A model generated the notes under the pieces. It did no database searches and was not told the origin of the DNA. It saw nothing but the letters and a program-made list of their open reading frames with translations. Shown piece by piece: positions 1 to 8,467 of a DNA stretch of 64,000 bases. Position 1 is the first letter of the stretch, and each line of letters begins with the position of its first letter. The stretch spans positions 372,001 through 436,000 of the forward strand of contig NC_011146.1 in assembly GCF_000020725.1 (NCBI RefSeq), written 5' to 3'. This DNA comes from Citrifermentans bemidjiense Bem. GTDB taxonomy: Bacteria > Desulfobacterota > Desulfuromonadia > Geobacterales > Geobacteraceae. The translations under genes and the position numbers were made by a program.

Positions 1-2
1 AC

Positions 3-65
3 GGCAAAGAAGCCGTCCCGGCACCGGAGAAAGAGGATAAGGTCTACACCCACTTCATCCGGTAA
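3..65 (+). CDS. 3' end of an unidentified protein (cut by window start)
   Basis: An open frame enters from the left edge and ends at TAA 63-65, giving a charged tail that ends in KVYTHFIR. It is followed within five bases by a hairpin that could end its transcript. Only 20 residues are visible, so no function can be given. Confidence 0.4.
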   Translation, partial: GKEAVPAPEKEDKVYTHFIR

Positions 66-69
66 ACCA

Positions 70-115
70 AAGGGGACAGGCTACTTTTTTGTAAAAAAAG
101 TAGCCTGTCCCCCTT
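70..115. repeat. Palindromic repeat, terminator-like (family D)
   Basis: Near-perfect inverted repeat: an arm starting AAGGGGACAGGCTACTTTTT, a two-base loop and the complementary arm. A second copy with a slightly different loop lies at 55520-55570. It sits between two convergent genes (ends at 65 and 130) and could act as a bidirectional terminator, while also belonging to a dispersed family. Confidence 0.75.
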
Positions 116-129
116 AAAGCCTGTCCCCC

Positions 130-3100
130 TTAAAGCCCAGCCAGCGCCAACTCCTTCAGCCCTTTGAGATCCAGCTTCCCCGTCCCCAGCATCGGGAGGC
201 TTTCCACTTCCAGGTAACAATCCCGCGCCGGCTTCCACAGGTTCGGCAGCGCGCTCTCCGCCAGATGCCGCTGCATCGTAACGGCGTCGGTGGCCCCCCT
301 GGCATAAACCACCACCAGCTTTTCCCCCTTCTTATCGTCCGGGACGGCGGTGACCGCCAGCACGCCGGTTTGCCCCAGGCACGTGTGCAGTTCGTCCTCG
401 ATTGCCCCGTGCGGCACCATCTCTCCGCCGATCTTGCTGAACCGGGACATACGGTCGGTGATCCTGATGAAACCGTCCTCGTCCATCACGCCGATGTCGC
501 CGGTCAGGTACCACCCGTCCCGCAGCACCTCCGCGCTCTTGTCGGCGCGCCCGAGATACCCCGACATCACGTTCGGTCCCTTGACCAGGATCATCCCCGC
601 CGCTCCCGGCTCCAATACGGCCCCGCTCTCCGGATCCACCACCTTGATGGCGACGCCCGGAATCGGATGCCCCACGCTTCCCTCCTTGGAGCCATGCTGC
701 CTGACCCCGTCGATCTCCACGTCCGGCAGGCTCAGCGTGATAACCGGCGAAAGCTCGGTTGCCCCGTATCCCTCCATCGGGCGCACGCCGAACTTCTCCT
801 CGAAGGCATCGGCGACCTTAACCTTCAGCTTCTCGGCCCCGGTGATCACCAGCCTCAGGGCGGCGAAATCCTCCACTTTTGCCCGGCGCAGATAGGCGAG
901 CAGGAAGGTGGGCGTGGCGAGAAGCAGCGTGGATTTGTGCTCTCGCGCGACCGCGGCGATCTTCTCCCCTTCCATGGGGTTCGGGTGGTAGGCGGCGGAA
1001 AAGCCCGAGACCAGCGGGAACCAGAGCGTCCCGGTGAATCCTAACGAATGGAAGAAGGGTAGGGCGGAGCAGACGTTGTCGTTCAGGTCGACACGGAACA
1101 CCATGCGCAGCGCCTCGATGTTGGACATGATGTTGTGGTGGCTGAGCATCACCCCCTTCGGTTCGCCGGTGCTGCCGGACGAGAAGATGACGGTCGCGGT
1201 CCGGTCCGGGTGGAATGCGCCGCTGCGGCAGATGAGGCGGACAGGGAAGAGGCGCGCCTTAAGGACGGCGGTCAGCTTGTCCCAACCGGAGATGGCGGGG
1301 GCAAGGTCCTCCAGGTAAATCATCCCTGAGAGTCGTGGCAGGGCGGGGAGCTTCTCCAGGAACACCCGCGAGGTTATAACCGTGCTGATGCCGCACTGCT
1401 CTATCGCGGAGCGAAAGGAAGATTCCGTCGCGGTGTAGTTGAGGTTCACCGGGATCCTCCCCAGCAACGAGACCGCCAGGTTTGCCAGTGCCCCACCCGC
1501 CGAAGGAGGGAGCAGTATCCCCACATGCACCGAGGCGCCGAGCTCCCGCTCCACTTTACCCGCCAGCGCAACGGCCCCCGCCAGCGTCCGACCATAGCTA
1601 AGGTTCTTGCCGGAGCTGTCCGCGATGGCGTTGCGGTTCCACTGTTGCCGCGCCGTGCGTACGAAATACTCCGGCAACGGGCGGCGCTGCTCTTTCTTCG
1701 ATTCGAAATAGTCGCAGGAGAGTTCCGCCACCTTTTGGCGTACCTCGATGGCGCGGCTTTTGGCCGGCATCGGGATCCCGAAGAGGATGGTGACCGGGTA
1801 GGGGGCAAGCGCCGGCAGTCGGGAGAGAAGCCGGCCGTGCGCGTAGGAGAGGATGCTCCCCCAGGCGCCGCCGATGTAGACGGGGACGATGGGGTGGCCG
1901 CTGTCTTTCACGATGCGCTCGAAGCCGCCGCGGAACTCGCCTAGCATCCCGTTGCGGGTGAGCGCGCCCTCGGCGAAGATGCAGACCATGTACCCTTCGT
2001 CGAGTGCCGCGCGGGCGCTTTTGATGAATTGCAGCATCTCCCTCTTGCCGTCCGTGGAGGAGACCGGGATCACCCCCATCAGTCGGAACAGGGCGTTCAA
2101 GACCGGCGTGTTGTAGATGCTCCGCTCCATGACGAAACGGATGCGGCGCTGGTTGGTGGCCGTCAGGAGGAGCGCGTCCGCCCAGGTCACGTGGTTGGGG
2201 ATGAGGAGCGCCGGCCCTTCCACCGGGAGGTTCTCTCTGCCGATGATCCTGATCCGGTAAAAGATGCGCATGGTAACAAGTGCTATGAAGCGCAGCAGGA
2301 AGTCCGGGAGGGCGCGGAAGGAAAGCGCGGTGAGGAGCAGCGTCATGGCGCCGACGAGGCTGAACCCTTGCGCTGCGCTCATACCCAGCGGGCCGCTGAA
2401 GAGCCAGGTGAGCCCGGAGGCTGCCAGTATCCCCACCCAGTTGATGAAGCTGGAGGCCGCCAGCACCTCCCCCTGATTGGAATCGTCCGCCCGAAGCTGG
2501 ATGAAGGTCTGCAGCGGCAGGCTGAATACCCCCGCCGAGACGCCGAAGCCGACGATGATGACCAGGCTCGCGGCGAGGTTGCCGGGGACGGCGTGCAGCA
2601 GCACCGGCGCCAGGGTGAGGCCGGTGGCCCCCAGCGGCACGATGCCGAACTCGACGTCCCTTCCCGAAAGCTTCGCGGCAAGAAGCGACCCGATGCCGAT
2701 GCCGAAAGCCGCCGCCAGGAAGAGGTAGCCGCTCTGTGCCTCGGTGAGCCCGAGTTCTTCCATCCCGTAGCCGATCAGGTTCAGCTGGGCGAAGGCCCCG
2801 ATGAACATGAACCAGGCGAGCCCGATGACCGCCAGCATGAGGTGGCGGTCGCGGCGCATTTCGTTCACCGTCTTAAGGATGCGGGTGGGGAGGAGGGCAA
2901 CCGGCCGGGAGGCGTCGCAGTGGACCGTGTTTCCCATCAACCGCGCGGAGCCAAGTCCGGTGAGCGCCACCGCGAGGCAGGCGCATGCCGCCAGCCAAAA
3001 GCGCCCACCTGCCGCCTGGGTGAGTGCCGAGGCTAGCGCTGTGCCGACGATGATGGCCAGGAAGGTGAAAGATTCGATCAGCCCGTTGGCGCGGGAGAGC

Positions 3101-3504
3101 CCTTCCTTGGGGACCAGTTCCGGAATGATCCCGTACTTGGCCGGCGCGAAGAGCGCGCTGTGGCAACCCATCAGGAAGACGACCAGGTAGAGGAGAGGCT
3201 CAAGGCGCAGGGCGAAGGCGATGACTGCCAGAAGCGTCGCCGCCGCCTCGAACAGTTTCACCCCGAAGATGAGCCGGGACTTCGCCAGTTTGTCGGCGAG
3301 GCTACCGGCCGGTGCCGACAGGATCAGGAAGGGGAGCACGAAAGCAGCGCCCACCCCTGCCGTGACCGCACCGGCTTCGGCCGCGCCATGTGTGCCGATC
3401 AGGAAGAAGATGATCAAAAGCTTCAGTATGTTGTCGTTCAAGGCCCCGAGGAACTGGGTCGCGTTGAGCCAGGCAAGCGGGTTGGAGCGTGAGTTCGATG
3501 TCAT
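130..3504 (-). CDS. Fused LplT-PlsC-Aas: lysophospholipid transporter / acyltransferase / acyl-ACP ligase
   Basis: A protein of 1124 residues in three parts. The first ~400 residues are a multi-spanning major-facilitator (LplT-like) membrane domain. Around residue 440 an acyltransferase of the PlsC type begins, with the HX4D motif in NHVTWAD. From about 640 onward there is an AMP-binding ligase with the P-loop-like motif SSGSTGEPKG. The family imports lysophospholipid, activates fatty acid on ACP and re-acylates the lipid at the inner membrane. E. coli has lplT and aas as separate genes; here they are one. Start at 3504 is chosen because AAGAGGT lies six bases upstream; a longer start at 3528 has no such site. 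Confidence 0.9.
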   Translation of the reverse strand: MTSNSRSNPLAWLNATQFLGALNDNILKLLIIFFLIGTHGAAEAGAVTAGVGAAFVLPFLILSAPAGSLADKLAKSRLIFGVKLFEAAATLLAVIAFALRLEPLLYLVVFLMGCHSALFAPAKYGIIPELVPKEGLSRANGLIESFTFLAIIVGTALASALTQAAGGRFWLAACACLAVALTGLGSARLMGNTVHCDASRPVALLPTRILKTVNEMRRDRHLMLAVIGLAWFMFIGAFAQLNLIGYGMEELGLTEAQSGYLFLAAAFGIGIGSLLAAKLSGRDVEFGIVPLGATGLTLAPVLLHAVPGNLAASLVIIVGFGVSAGVFSLPLQTFIQLRADDSNQGEVLAASSFINWVGILAASGLTWLFSGPLGMSAAQGFSLVGAMTLLLTALSFRALPDFLLRFIALVTMRIFYRIRIIGRENLPVEGPALLIPNHVTWADALLLTATNQRRIRFVMERSIYNTPVLNALFRLMGVIPVSSTDGKREMLQFIKSARAALDEGYMVCIFAEGALTRNGMLGEFRGGFERIVKDSGHPIVPVYIGGAWGSILSYAHGRLLSRLPALAPYPVTILFGIPMPAKSRAIEVRQKVAELSCDYFESKKEQRRPLPEYFVRTARQQWNRNAIADSSGKNLSYGRTLAGAVALAGKVERELGASVHVGILLPPSAGGALANLAVSLLGRIPVNLNYTATESSFRSAIEQCGISTVITSRVFLEKLPALPRLSGMIYLEDLAPAISGWDKLTAVLKARLFPVRLICRSGAFHPDRTATVIFSSGSTGEPKGVMLSHHNIMSNIEALRMVFRVDLNDNVCSALPFFHSLGFTGTLWFPLVSGFSAAYHPNPMEGEKIAAVAREHKSTLLLATPTFLLAYLRRAKVEDFAALRLVITGAEKLKVKVADAFEEKFGVRPMEGYGATELSPVITLSLPDVEIDGVRQHGSKEGSVGHPIPGVAIKVVDPESGAVLEPGAAGMILVKGPNVMSGYLGRADKSAEVLRDGWYLTGDIGVMDEDGFIRITDRMSRFSKIGGEMVPHGAIEDELHTCLGQTGVLAVTAVPDDKKGEKLVVVYARGATDAVTMQRHLAESALPNLWKPARDCYLEVESLPMLGTGKLDLKGLKELALAGL

Positions 3505-3572
3505 GTCATACCTCTTGAGTTGCTGCATAGCGACGATCTTCCGTCACCGGTGGCTATTGCATTTTGTCACCT

Positions 3573-3683
3573 AGTCCCCCCTCCCCTTGCGGGAGGGGGT
3601 TAGGGGGTGGGGGTAGGTGCCACCCTTTACGCTGCTGGCAACTTCACCCACCCCCCGTCCCCCTCCCGTCAAGGGAGGGGGGG
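3573..3683. repeat. G/C palindromic repeat, composite copy (family A)
   Basis: Two inverted C/G blocks (CCCCCTCCCC-type arm, GGGAGGGGG arm) joined by a linker containing GGTGGGGGTAGGTGCC and CACCCACCCCC. The same composite occurs at 43700-43792 and 52052-52160, with shorter single-palindrome copies at 6471, 10392 and 11333. It overlaps the 3' end of the amidohydrolase gene. Confidence 0.8.
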
Positions 3684-4673
3684 CGTGTCCTTCATCCACT
3701 GCACGTTGTTGAAGACCAGCTCCGGCACCCCCAGCGCCTCTTTCAGCGCCACGTCCCGGTCCCACACGTTGGCAATGCGGGCAATCTCCACCATGCGCCG
3801 AAGCGGCAGCACGTGGGAGTAGGCGAAAGGGGTGACCAGCGGCGTCCTCAAAAGCGGCATGTCCGTTCCGTACAAGAGGCGGCCGTGCAGCTCGGTCTGC
3901 TTGAGGAGACGTTGCAGGTGACCCAGGCGGTTTATCTGGGTAAGCGCCGAGATGTCCGCATAGAGGTTGGGGAATTCCCGGCACAAGCGCAGGAAGCGGT
4001 CATGGTTATCCTCCCCCTGGCTTTTCCCGCTGCTCGCGGCATGTGCGGCGATCACCGTGACGCCTAAGAAAAGCGGCAGCCTCAGGCGCTCCGGGTCCCC
4101 CAGTTCTTCCTTCGCGCTGGTGAAAGAGCTTTCCTTCCCCGTGTGGGTGAGGAGCGGCAGTCCCAGTTGTTTCAGCTTCAGGTAGAACGGGATCAGCCTT
4201 TCGTCCGCAGGGTCGATGTGCTGGATGGCGGGAAGCCACTTCAGCAGCACCGCACCAGATTCCGCGGCCCGCTCCAGCCGTTCGATGGCGTCAGGGCGGA
4301 ACGGGTTGATGCTGGCGCCGAAGAGGAGGTTCGGGTACTTGGCCGTTTCCTTCGCCACGAACTCGTTGGGGATGAACATTTCCGTGCGCGACCTGTCGAG
4401 GTTCCCGTTTGCGTCTACCACGCCGTCCATGGCGAGGATGACCGCGGATGCCACCCGCTCCGATTGCGCCAGGCGCTCCGAAGTCCGGCGCATCACCAGG
4501 CCGTCCCCCTCCCGCTTCAGTTCCTGCTCCGTAACGCCAAAGGCGCGGAGGTAGACCCAGTACTTCCAACTTCCCATCAAGGCAGGCGACACGAAGCAGC
4601 CGCTCTCTCCCGCCCCGATCCCCGCCGTGTGGCAGTGGATGTCGATGATGTTCTTTCTCGTGTCGTTCGGCAT
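3669..4673 (-). CDS. Amidohydrolase-family (TIM-barrel) metal-dependent hydrolase
   Basis: A protein of 334 residues with motifs of the amidohydrolase-2 group: HCH near the N terminus (DIHCHTAG), a middle His in LLTHTGKE, another in AAHAASS, and the late Asp in GTDMPLL. These are the usual metal ligands of a TIM-barrel hydrolase or decarboxylase; the substrate cannot be told. Start 4673 has AAAAAGGCGG just upstream; longer frames run into a palindromic repeat. The last residues (TPPLP) and the stop codon are provided by the family A repeat, so the natural end has probably been replaced. Confidence 0.75.
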   Translation of the reverse strand: MPNDTRKNIIDIHCHTAGIGAGESGCFVSPALMGSWKYWVYLRAFGVTEQELKREGDGLVMRRTSERLAQSERVASAVILAMDGVVDANGNLDRSRTEMFIPNEFVAKETAKYPNLLFGASINPFRPDAIERLERAAESGAVLLKWLPAIQHIDPADERLIPFYLKLKQLGLPLLTHTGKESSFTSAKEELGDPERLRLPLFLGVTVIAAHAASSGKSQGEDNHDRFLRLCREFPNLYADISALTQINRLGHLQRLLKQTELHGRLLYGTDMPLLRTPLVTPFAYSHVLPLRRMVEIARIANVWDRDVALKEALGVPELVFNNVQWMKDTPPLP

Positions 4674-4694
4674 TTGGGCCGCCTTTTTAATCTC

Positions 4695-4718
4695 GTTCCC
4701 AAGGTCCACCTTGGGAAC
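4695..4718. repeat. 24-bp palindrome (family E)
   Basis: GTTCCCAAGG and CCTTGGGAAC form a perfect inverted repeat around a four-base centre, 21 bases upstream of the amidohydrolase start. A related copy is at 48557-48590. It would form a strong hairpin in the 5' leader. Confidence 0.65.
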
Positions 4719-4801
4719 GCAATGCAGACCGAAGCTCCAGCTTCGTAACCAAGTGGAACGCAAGGGGGACAGGCACCTGATGGAGCCAGTCCCCTTGTCC
4801 A

Positions 4802-4838
4802 GGTTCCCCCCTTTGCGAAGGGGGGACAGGGGGGATTT
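4802..4838. repeat. G/C palindromic repeat (family C)
   Basis: A GTTCCCCCCTTTGCG arm followed by AAGGGGGGACAGGGGGGATT. Similar copies lie at 37714-37748 (inverted) and 43815-43846. Confidence 0.65.
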
Positions 4839-4962
4839 CACCTTACTTGCACTCTCACTATTACAGGGACTATGCCAATAGATGCTTTTATTGCTCTGAC
4901 ACTGTAACCCCTTGTTTTATGCAATGAGTGTCATAGTCTACTTAGCCGCTACCAAAACCTCA

Positions 4963-4992
4963 TTGACATTCAATGTACATAGCCAGTACATT
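4963..4992 (+). promoter_or_regulatory. Candidate promoter overlapping a dyad operator
   Basis: TTGACA at 4963-4968 and TACATT at 4987-4992 are 18 bases apart. Over the same stretch AATGTAC (4972-4978) and GTACATT (4986-4992) form a perfect inverted repeat with a seven-base spacer. Position suggests autoregulation of the gene beginning at 4999. If the -10 call is right, transcription would begin almost on the start codon, giving a leaderless message. Inference only. Confidence 0.4.
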
Positions 4993-4998
4993 CACTGC

Positions 4999-6549
4999 AT
5001 GAAATCCTCAAAAGCTACAGACAAAGAGTGGACCTTTTTAGAGACAGTGGCGCGCGCCGCATTTGCCAATCCGTTCGGCGAAACTAGAGACGACCTCGAC
5101 ATAGCCATAAGCGGAGCCGCACCTGATTCGTCGGCCGACGAGATCCTGCATGCGGTAGTGACACGTATCGAGGTCAAATTGCAGAGCCTGCGCGACAGAG
5201 GAGTAGCCGACCTGCGTAACCTGGACGGACACCGGCGCGAGGTCATGCGCAGGGTTTGCCTCTTCCATGTCTTTCACCGCTACGTGGACCATTTCGACGA
5301 GCTGATAAAGACCCAACTGAAGGAGGGGGACAAGCATTGCCGCGTCCCCTTCGCCCGGCACGTCCTTGGGGAACTGACCGCTTTCGGCATAGGCGATCAG
5401 GATGCGGTGCGCATGTTCGCCGTATTCTACCAGCTGCGCCGTGCCTTTTACTTCATCAAGAACGGGCTGGTGGGCACTTCCCCCTCCATGAAGACCTTGC
5501 GCCGGCATCTCTGGGACTGCGTCTTCACCCACGACATAAGGTGGTTCGAGGCGGGCCTATGGGACAAGATGGAGGAATTCTCCATACTGCTTTTAGGGGA
5601 AACCGGCACCGGCAAGGGGGCCGCGGCCGCCGCCATCGGGCGCTCCGGGTTCATTCCCTTCGACGTCGCCAGAAACGCCTTCACCGAGAGCTTTACCCGC
5701 AACTTCGTCTCCATAAACCTGTCGCAGTACTCCGAAGGTGTGCTGGAATCCGAACTCTTCGGGCACAAGAAAGGCGCCTTCACCGGCGCCGTCGACAACC
5801 ACGAAGGGCTCTTCAGCCGCTGCGCCCCGCATGGCGTCATCTTCCTGGACGAGATAGGCGACGTGAGCATTCCGGTGCAGATAAAACTGCTCCAGGTGCT
5901 GCAGGAGCGAATCTTCTTCCCTGTGGGGAGCCACGAGGCCAGGCGCTTCAGCGGGCGCATCGTCGCCGCTACCAACCGTTCGCTAGACGAGATGCTCGAA
6001 AGCGGAAAGTTCCGCGACGACCTCTACTATCGCCTCTGTTCCGACGTCATCACCCTGCCGCCGCTCAGAGTGAGGCTGAAAGAGGACCCGCAGGAGCTGG
6101 ACAACCTTCTGGGCGTTCTTCTTTCGCGTCTTGCCGGGGAGATGCCGGGGCGGGAAAAGCATCTGGTGAAAAGGATACTGAAGCGCGACCTGGGGCGTCA
6201 TTACGCGTGGCCCGGCAACGTGCGGGAGCTGGAACAGGCAATAAAGAGGATCATCCTCACCGGGCGCTATCAAGGAATGAAAAGAGAGGAACCGAAGCAG
6301 GATGCCGCAGCCCGGCTTGCGCAGGAGATAGTGGAAGGTGCAATGAACGCCGAGGAATTGCTCTCCGCCTACTGCTCGTCCCTTTATGCCAGCTTCGGCA
6401 CCTATGAAGAGGTAGCCCGCAGGACCCGCCTGGACCGGCGCACCGTCAAGAAGTACGTGGAGATGGGAAAAGTCTCCCCCTCCCTGGACGGGAGGGGGAC
6501 TTTATTCGGCAACTGCAGTATCCAAACCGGACGATGTTTGGAAAGTTGA
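4999..6549 (+). CDS. Sigma-54-interacting AAA+ transcriptional regulator (enhancer-binding protein)
   Basis: A protein of 516 residues. The first ~180 residues match no sensor domain I know. The AAA+ core follows, with Walker A LLGETGTGKG, the sigma-54 contact loop KKGAFTGAV, Walker B IFLDEIGD and the FRDDLYYRL segment. A Fis-like helix-turn-helix is near the end (EEVARRTRLDRRTVKKYV). There is no receiver domain, so the signal presumably acts on the N-terminal region. Start 4999 lies right after an inverted repeat; no ribosome-binding site is evident. The final ~25 residues are encoded by and beyond a family A repeat, so the tail is probably acquired. Confidence 0.85.
   Translation: MKSSKATDKEWTFLETVARAAFANPFGETRDDLDIAISGAAPDSSADEILHAVVTRIEVKLQSLRDRGVADLRNLDGHRREVMRRVCLFHVFHRYVDHFDELIKTQLKEGDKHCRVPFARHVLGELTAFGIGDQDAVRMFAVFYQLRRAFYFIKNGLVGTSPSMKTLRRHLWDCVFTHDIRWFEAGLWDKMEEFSILLLGETGTGKGAAAAAIGRSGFIPFDVARNAFTESFTRNFVSINLSQYSEGVLESELFGHKKGAFTGAVDNHEGLFSRCAPHGVIFLDEIGDVSIPVQIKLLQVLQERIFFPVGSHEARRFSGRIVAATNRSLDEMLESGKFRDDLYYRLCSDVITLPPLRVRLKEDPQELDNLLGVLLSRLAGEMPGREKHLVKRILKRDLGRHYAWPGNVRELEQAIKRIILTGRYQGMKREEPKQDAAARLAQEIVEGAMNAEELLSAYCSSLYASFGTYEEVARRTRLDRRTVKKYVEMGKVSPSLDGRGTLFGNCSIQTGRCLES
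6471..6501. repeat. G/C palindrome inside the 3' end of the regulator gene (family A)
   Basis: AGTCTCCCCCTCCC and GGGAGGGGGACT arms around a short loop. It is in frame and encodes the segment VSPSLDGRGTL of the regulator. Confidence 0.7.
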
Positions 6550-6561
6550 GACTGAATCCCA

Positions 6562-6590
6562 TTGACAAAGAGCGCAGCATAGGCAATAAC
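6562..6590 (+). promoter_or_regulatory. Candidate sigma-70 promoter for the OmpA-like gene
   Basis: TTGACA at 6562-6567 and AATAAC at 6585-6590 with 17 bases between. Transcription from here would give a leader of about 140 bases. That leader holds GGCATCT/AGATGCC (6637/6671) and, overlapping it, GCCGG/CCGGC (6675/6712), which could form alternative stems. Confidence 0.4.
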
Positions 6591-6737
6591 AAGCCTTTAT
6601 TTGAATTGATTAAGCAGTTGCCGTCTTGCTATCCGAGGCATCTTTCTTTCTCTCATCGTTGACTCAGTGGAGATGCCGGATAATATTTGGTGGGCTTTGG
6701 CAATGCCTAAGCCGGCTAAAACAACAAAGGAGGGTGT

Positions 6738-7247
6738 ATGTTTAAAAAAGTTGCTATTGCTGCTGTACTGTCGCTGATGGTTTCCGGTGTTGCCTATGCA
6801 GGGCTTGACGCTCTCAAGGGCCTGGGAAAAGAAGCAGGGAAGGGCGTTGCTGCCAGTGCTAAGGAAGGCGCACTCAGTGCCGTGACCAACAAGCTCAAGA
6901 AGGTGCAGAACGAGAAAGGCCCGATCAAGTTCAAGACCGGCAAAGCCGAGATCGATCCTTCCTGCGACAAGACCATGACCGCCATCGCGGCAATCATGAC
7001 CGACTACCCCGGCTTCCACGTACAGGTTGACGGCCACACCGACAACGTCGGCAAGCCCGAGGCAAACCAGAAGCTTTCCCAGGATCGTGCCGATGCCGTA
7101 GTGAAATACCTGGTGGACAAGAAAGCCGTCGATGCCAAGCGCCTCTCCGCTAAAGGGTTCGGCGACAGCAAGCCCATCGCCGACAACAAGACCAAAGCCG
7201 GCCAAGCCAAAAACCGCCGCGTAGATTTCACCGTCACCAAGATGTAG
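6738..7247 (+). CDS. OmpA-family outer-membrane/peptidoglycan-binding protein
   Basis: A protein of 169 residues with a clear signal peptide (hydrophobic to VSGVAYAG) and a C-terminal OmpA/MotB-type domain. The latter shows VDGHTDNVG, LSQDRADAV, SAKGFGDSKP and the closing KNRRVDF. The family binds meso-diaminopimelate in peptidoglycan from the periplasmic side. No beta-barrel is present; the ~45 residues between signal and domain are short and Lys/Ala-rich. Start is set by AAAGGAGGG eight bases upstream. A strong terminator follows at once, so this is a single-gene transcript. Confidence 0.9.
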   Translation: MFKKVAIAAVLSLMVSGVAYAGLDALKGLGKEAGKGVAASAKEGALSAVTNKLKKVQNEKGPIKFKTGKAEIDPSCDKTMTAIAAIMTDYPGFHVQVDGHTDNVGKPEANQKLSQDRADAVVKYLVDKKAVDAKRLSAKGFGDSKPIADNKTKAGQAKNRRVDFTVTKM

Positions 7248-7253
7248 TCAATC

Positions 7254-7283
7254 AAAAGGGGGAGCCGCAAGGCTCCCCTTTTT
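7254..7283 (+). terminator. Rho-independent terminator after the OmpA-like gene
   Basis: AAAAGGGGGAGCC, loop GCAA, GGCTCCCC and a run of T. It lies seven bases after the stop codon at 7247. Confidence 0.9.
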
Positions 7284-7445
7284 CAGCCTCTAATCCCAGA
7301 CTTCCCGATCTTCCTCCAGTCCCCTCGTCCTTTGGGAGAGGGTGCCCGAAGGGCGGGCTTGCCCACCGTACCGCTTCGGAAATCCAGCCGACTTCGTCAT
7401 TTACATCGCTGCGTCCAGGCGCTGATGCCCACAAGGAGACAACAA

Positions 7446-7619
7446 ATGTCTTTCAATTTCTTTGTAAGATTTGTATTGATATCGGTAATGTTCGCAGCTA
7501 CAGGTTGTTCCTGGCCGGGCATCGAAATCGGCGGTGAAAAGTATCTCCTTTCGCCAACGCCAACCAACCATACGAGCAAGACTGAGTCGACACCTGGAGA
7601 CATACAGAGCTTGAAATAA
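7446..7619 (+). CDS. Small predicted lipoprotein
   Basis: A protein of 57 residues. The N terminus is hydrophobic and ends in the lipobox-like FAATGC, so the mature protein would be about 36 residues anchored by lipid. AAGGAGA sits six bases before ATG 7446. The rest is polar with no known domain. It precedes the arylamine acetyltransferase by 17 bases and is probably cotranscribed. Confidence 0.6.
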   Translation: MSFNFFVRFVLISVMFAATGCSWPGIEIGGEKYLLSPTPTNHTSKTESTPGDIQSLK

Positions 7620-7636
7620 GGAAAGCAGGATCGGTT

Positions 7637-8434
7637 ATGGATATTGATTTATTTCTCCAACGCATTGGCCTCCAATCCCTCCCGGACTCCCCCATGAAGC
7701 GCCTTCGGGCGCTGTATGCTGCGATGACCAAAACGGTTCCCTTCGAAAACGTGGCGGTTATGGAAGGAAAGAGCATCAGCCTCGAACCCGGCGATATCTT
7801 CGCCAAGGTGGTTGAGCAGGGGAGAGGCGGCTACTGTTTCGAGTTGAACGGCCTGCTTGCCCATCTGCTTGAACAGTTTGGTTACAGGATCGAGCGCCTG
7901 ATTGGGAGGGTCTGGGCCAGCGGAGCACCGGCGCCTTTGCTGACGCATATGACGCTGCGGGTGTTCGTGGAAGATCGGCCCTACCTTTGCGATGTCGGCT
8001 TCGGGGGAGGGACGTTGAGAGAGCCGTTGCCGTGGGTCACCGGGGCGGTCGCCATACAAGGCCCGGACCGTTTCCGGCTGGATGCGACCGACAACGGGGA
8101 AACCATGCTGTCCCGGCTCGTCGATGCGGAATGGAAGAATATGTACAGCCTGCTCCCTTGCCCGGTGCGTTCCCAGGACTACATCCCCGCCAATCATTAC
8201 ACCTCGACCCACCCCAACTCGCATTTCACCCAAGGTCTGGTTGCCGCTCTGGTGACCGACAGCGGGCGGGTAACGCTACGCGATCGACTCTTTCGCACGG
8301 TCGGCGCAGAAGGAGAGACCGAACGGGAATTGACGACGTTCGATGAAGTGGTTCAGGTCCTGGGCCAGGAATTCGGCCTGCGCAATCTCGATCTAGCCGC
8401 TTTGCAGAGCCGGCTTTCTTACCTCTTTGCCTGA
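7637..8434 (+). CDS. nat: Arylamine N-acetyltransferase
   Basis: A protein of 265 residues, the usual family length. The catalytic triad is visible: Cys67 in RGGYCFELN, His104 in LLTHMTL, Asp119 in LCDVGFGG. The family transfers acetyl from acetyl-CoA to arylamines and hydrazines in the cytoplasm; the physiological substrate here is unknown. It follows the small lipoprotein gene closely and precedes a LysR regulator by 33 bases. Confidence 0.93.
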   Translation: MDIDLFLQRIGLQSLPDSPMKRLRALYAAMTKTVPFENVAVMEGKSISLEPGDIFAKVVEQGRGGYCFELNGLLAHLLEQFGYRIERLIGRVWASGAPAPLLTHMTLRVFVEDRPYLCDVGFGGGTLREPLPWVTGAVAIQGPDRFRLDATDNGETMLSRLVDAEWKNMYSLLPCPVRSQDYIPANHYTSTHPNSHFTQGLVAALVTDSGRVTLRDRLFRTVGAEGETERELTTFDEVVQVLGQEFGLRNLDLAALQSRLSYLFA

Positions 8435-8467
8435 GGGGAGAGATAGACCCCCGTAAAGGAGAGTATC

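Noticed and set aside
6597-6737. GEMM-type riboswitch before the OmpA-like gene
   Set aside because: Stems exist but the AAACC and GGGACG..AAAGCC core of GEMM is absent.
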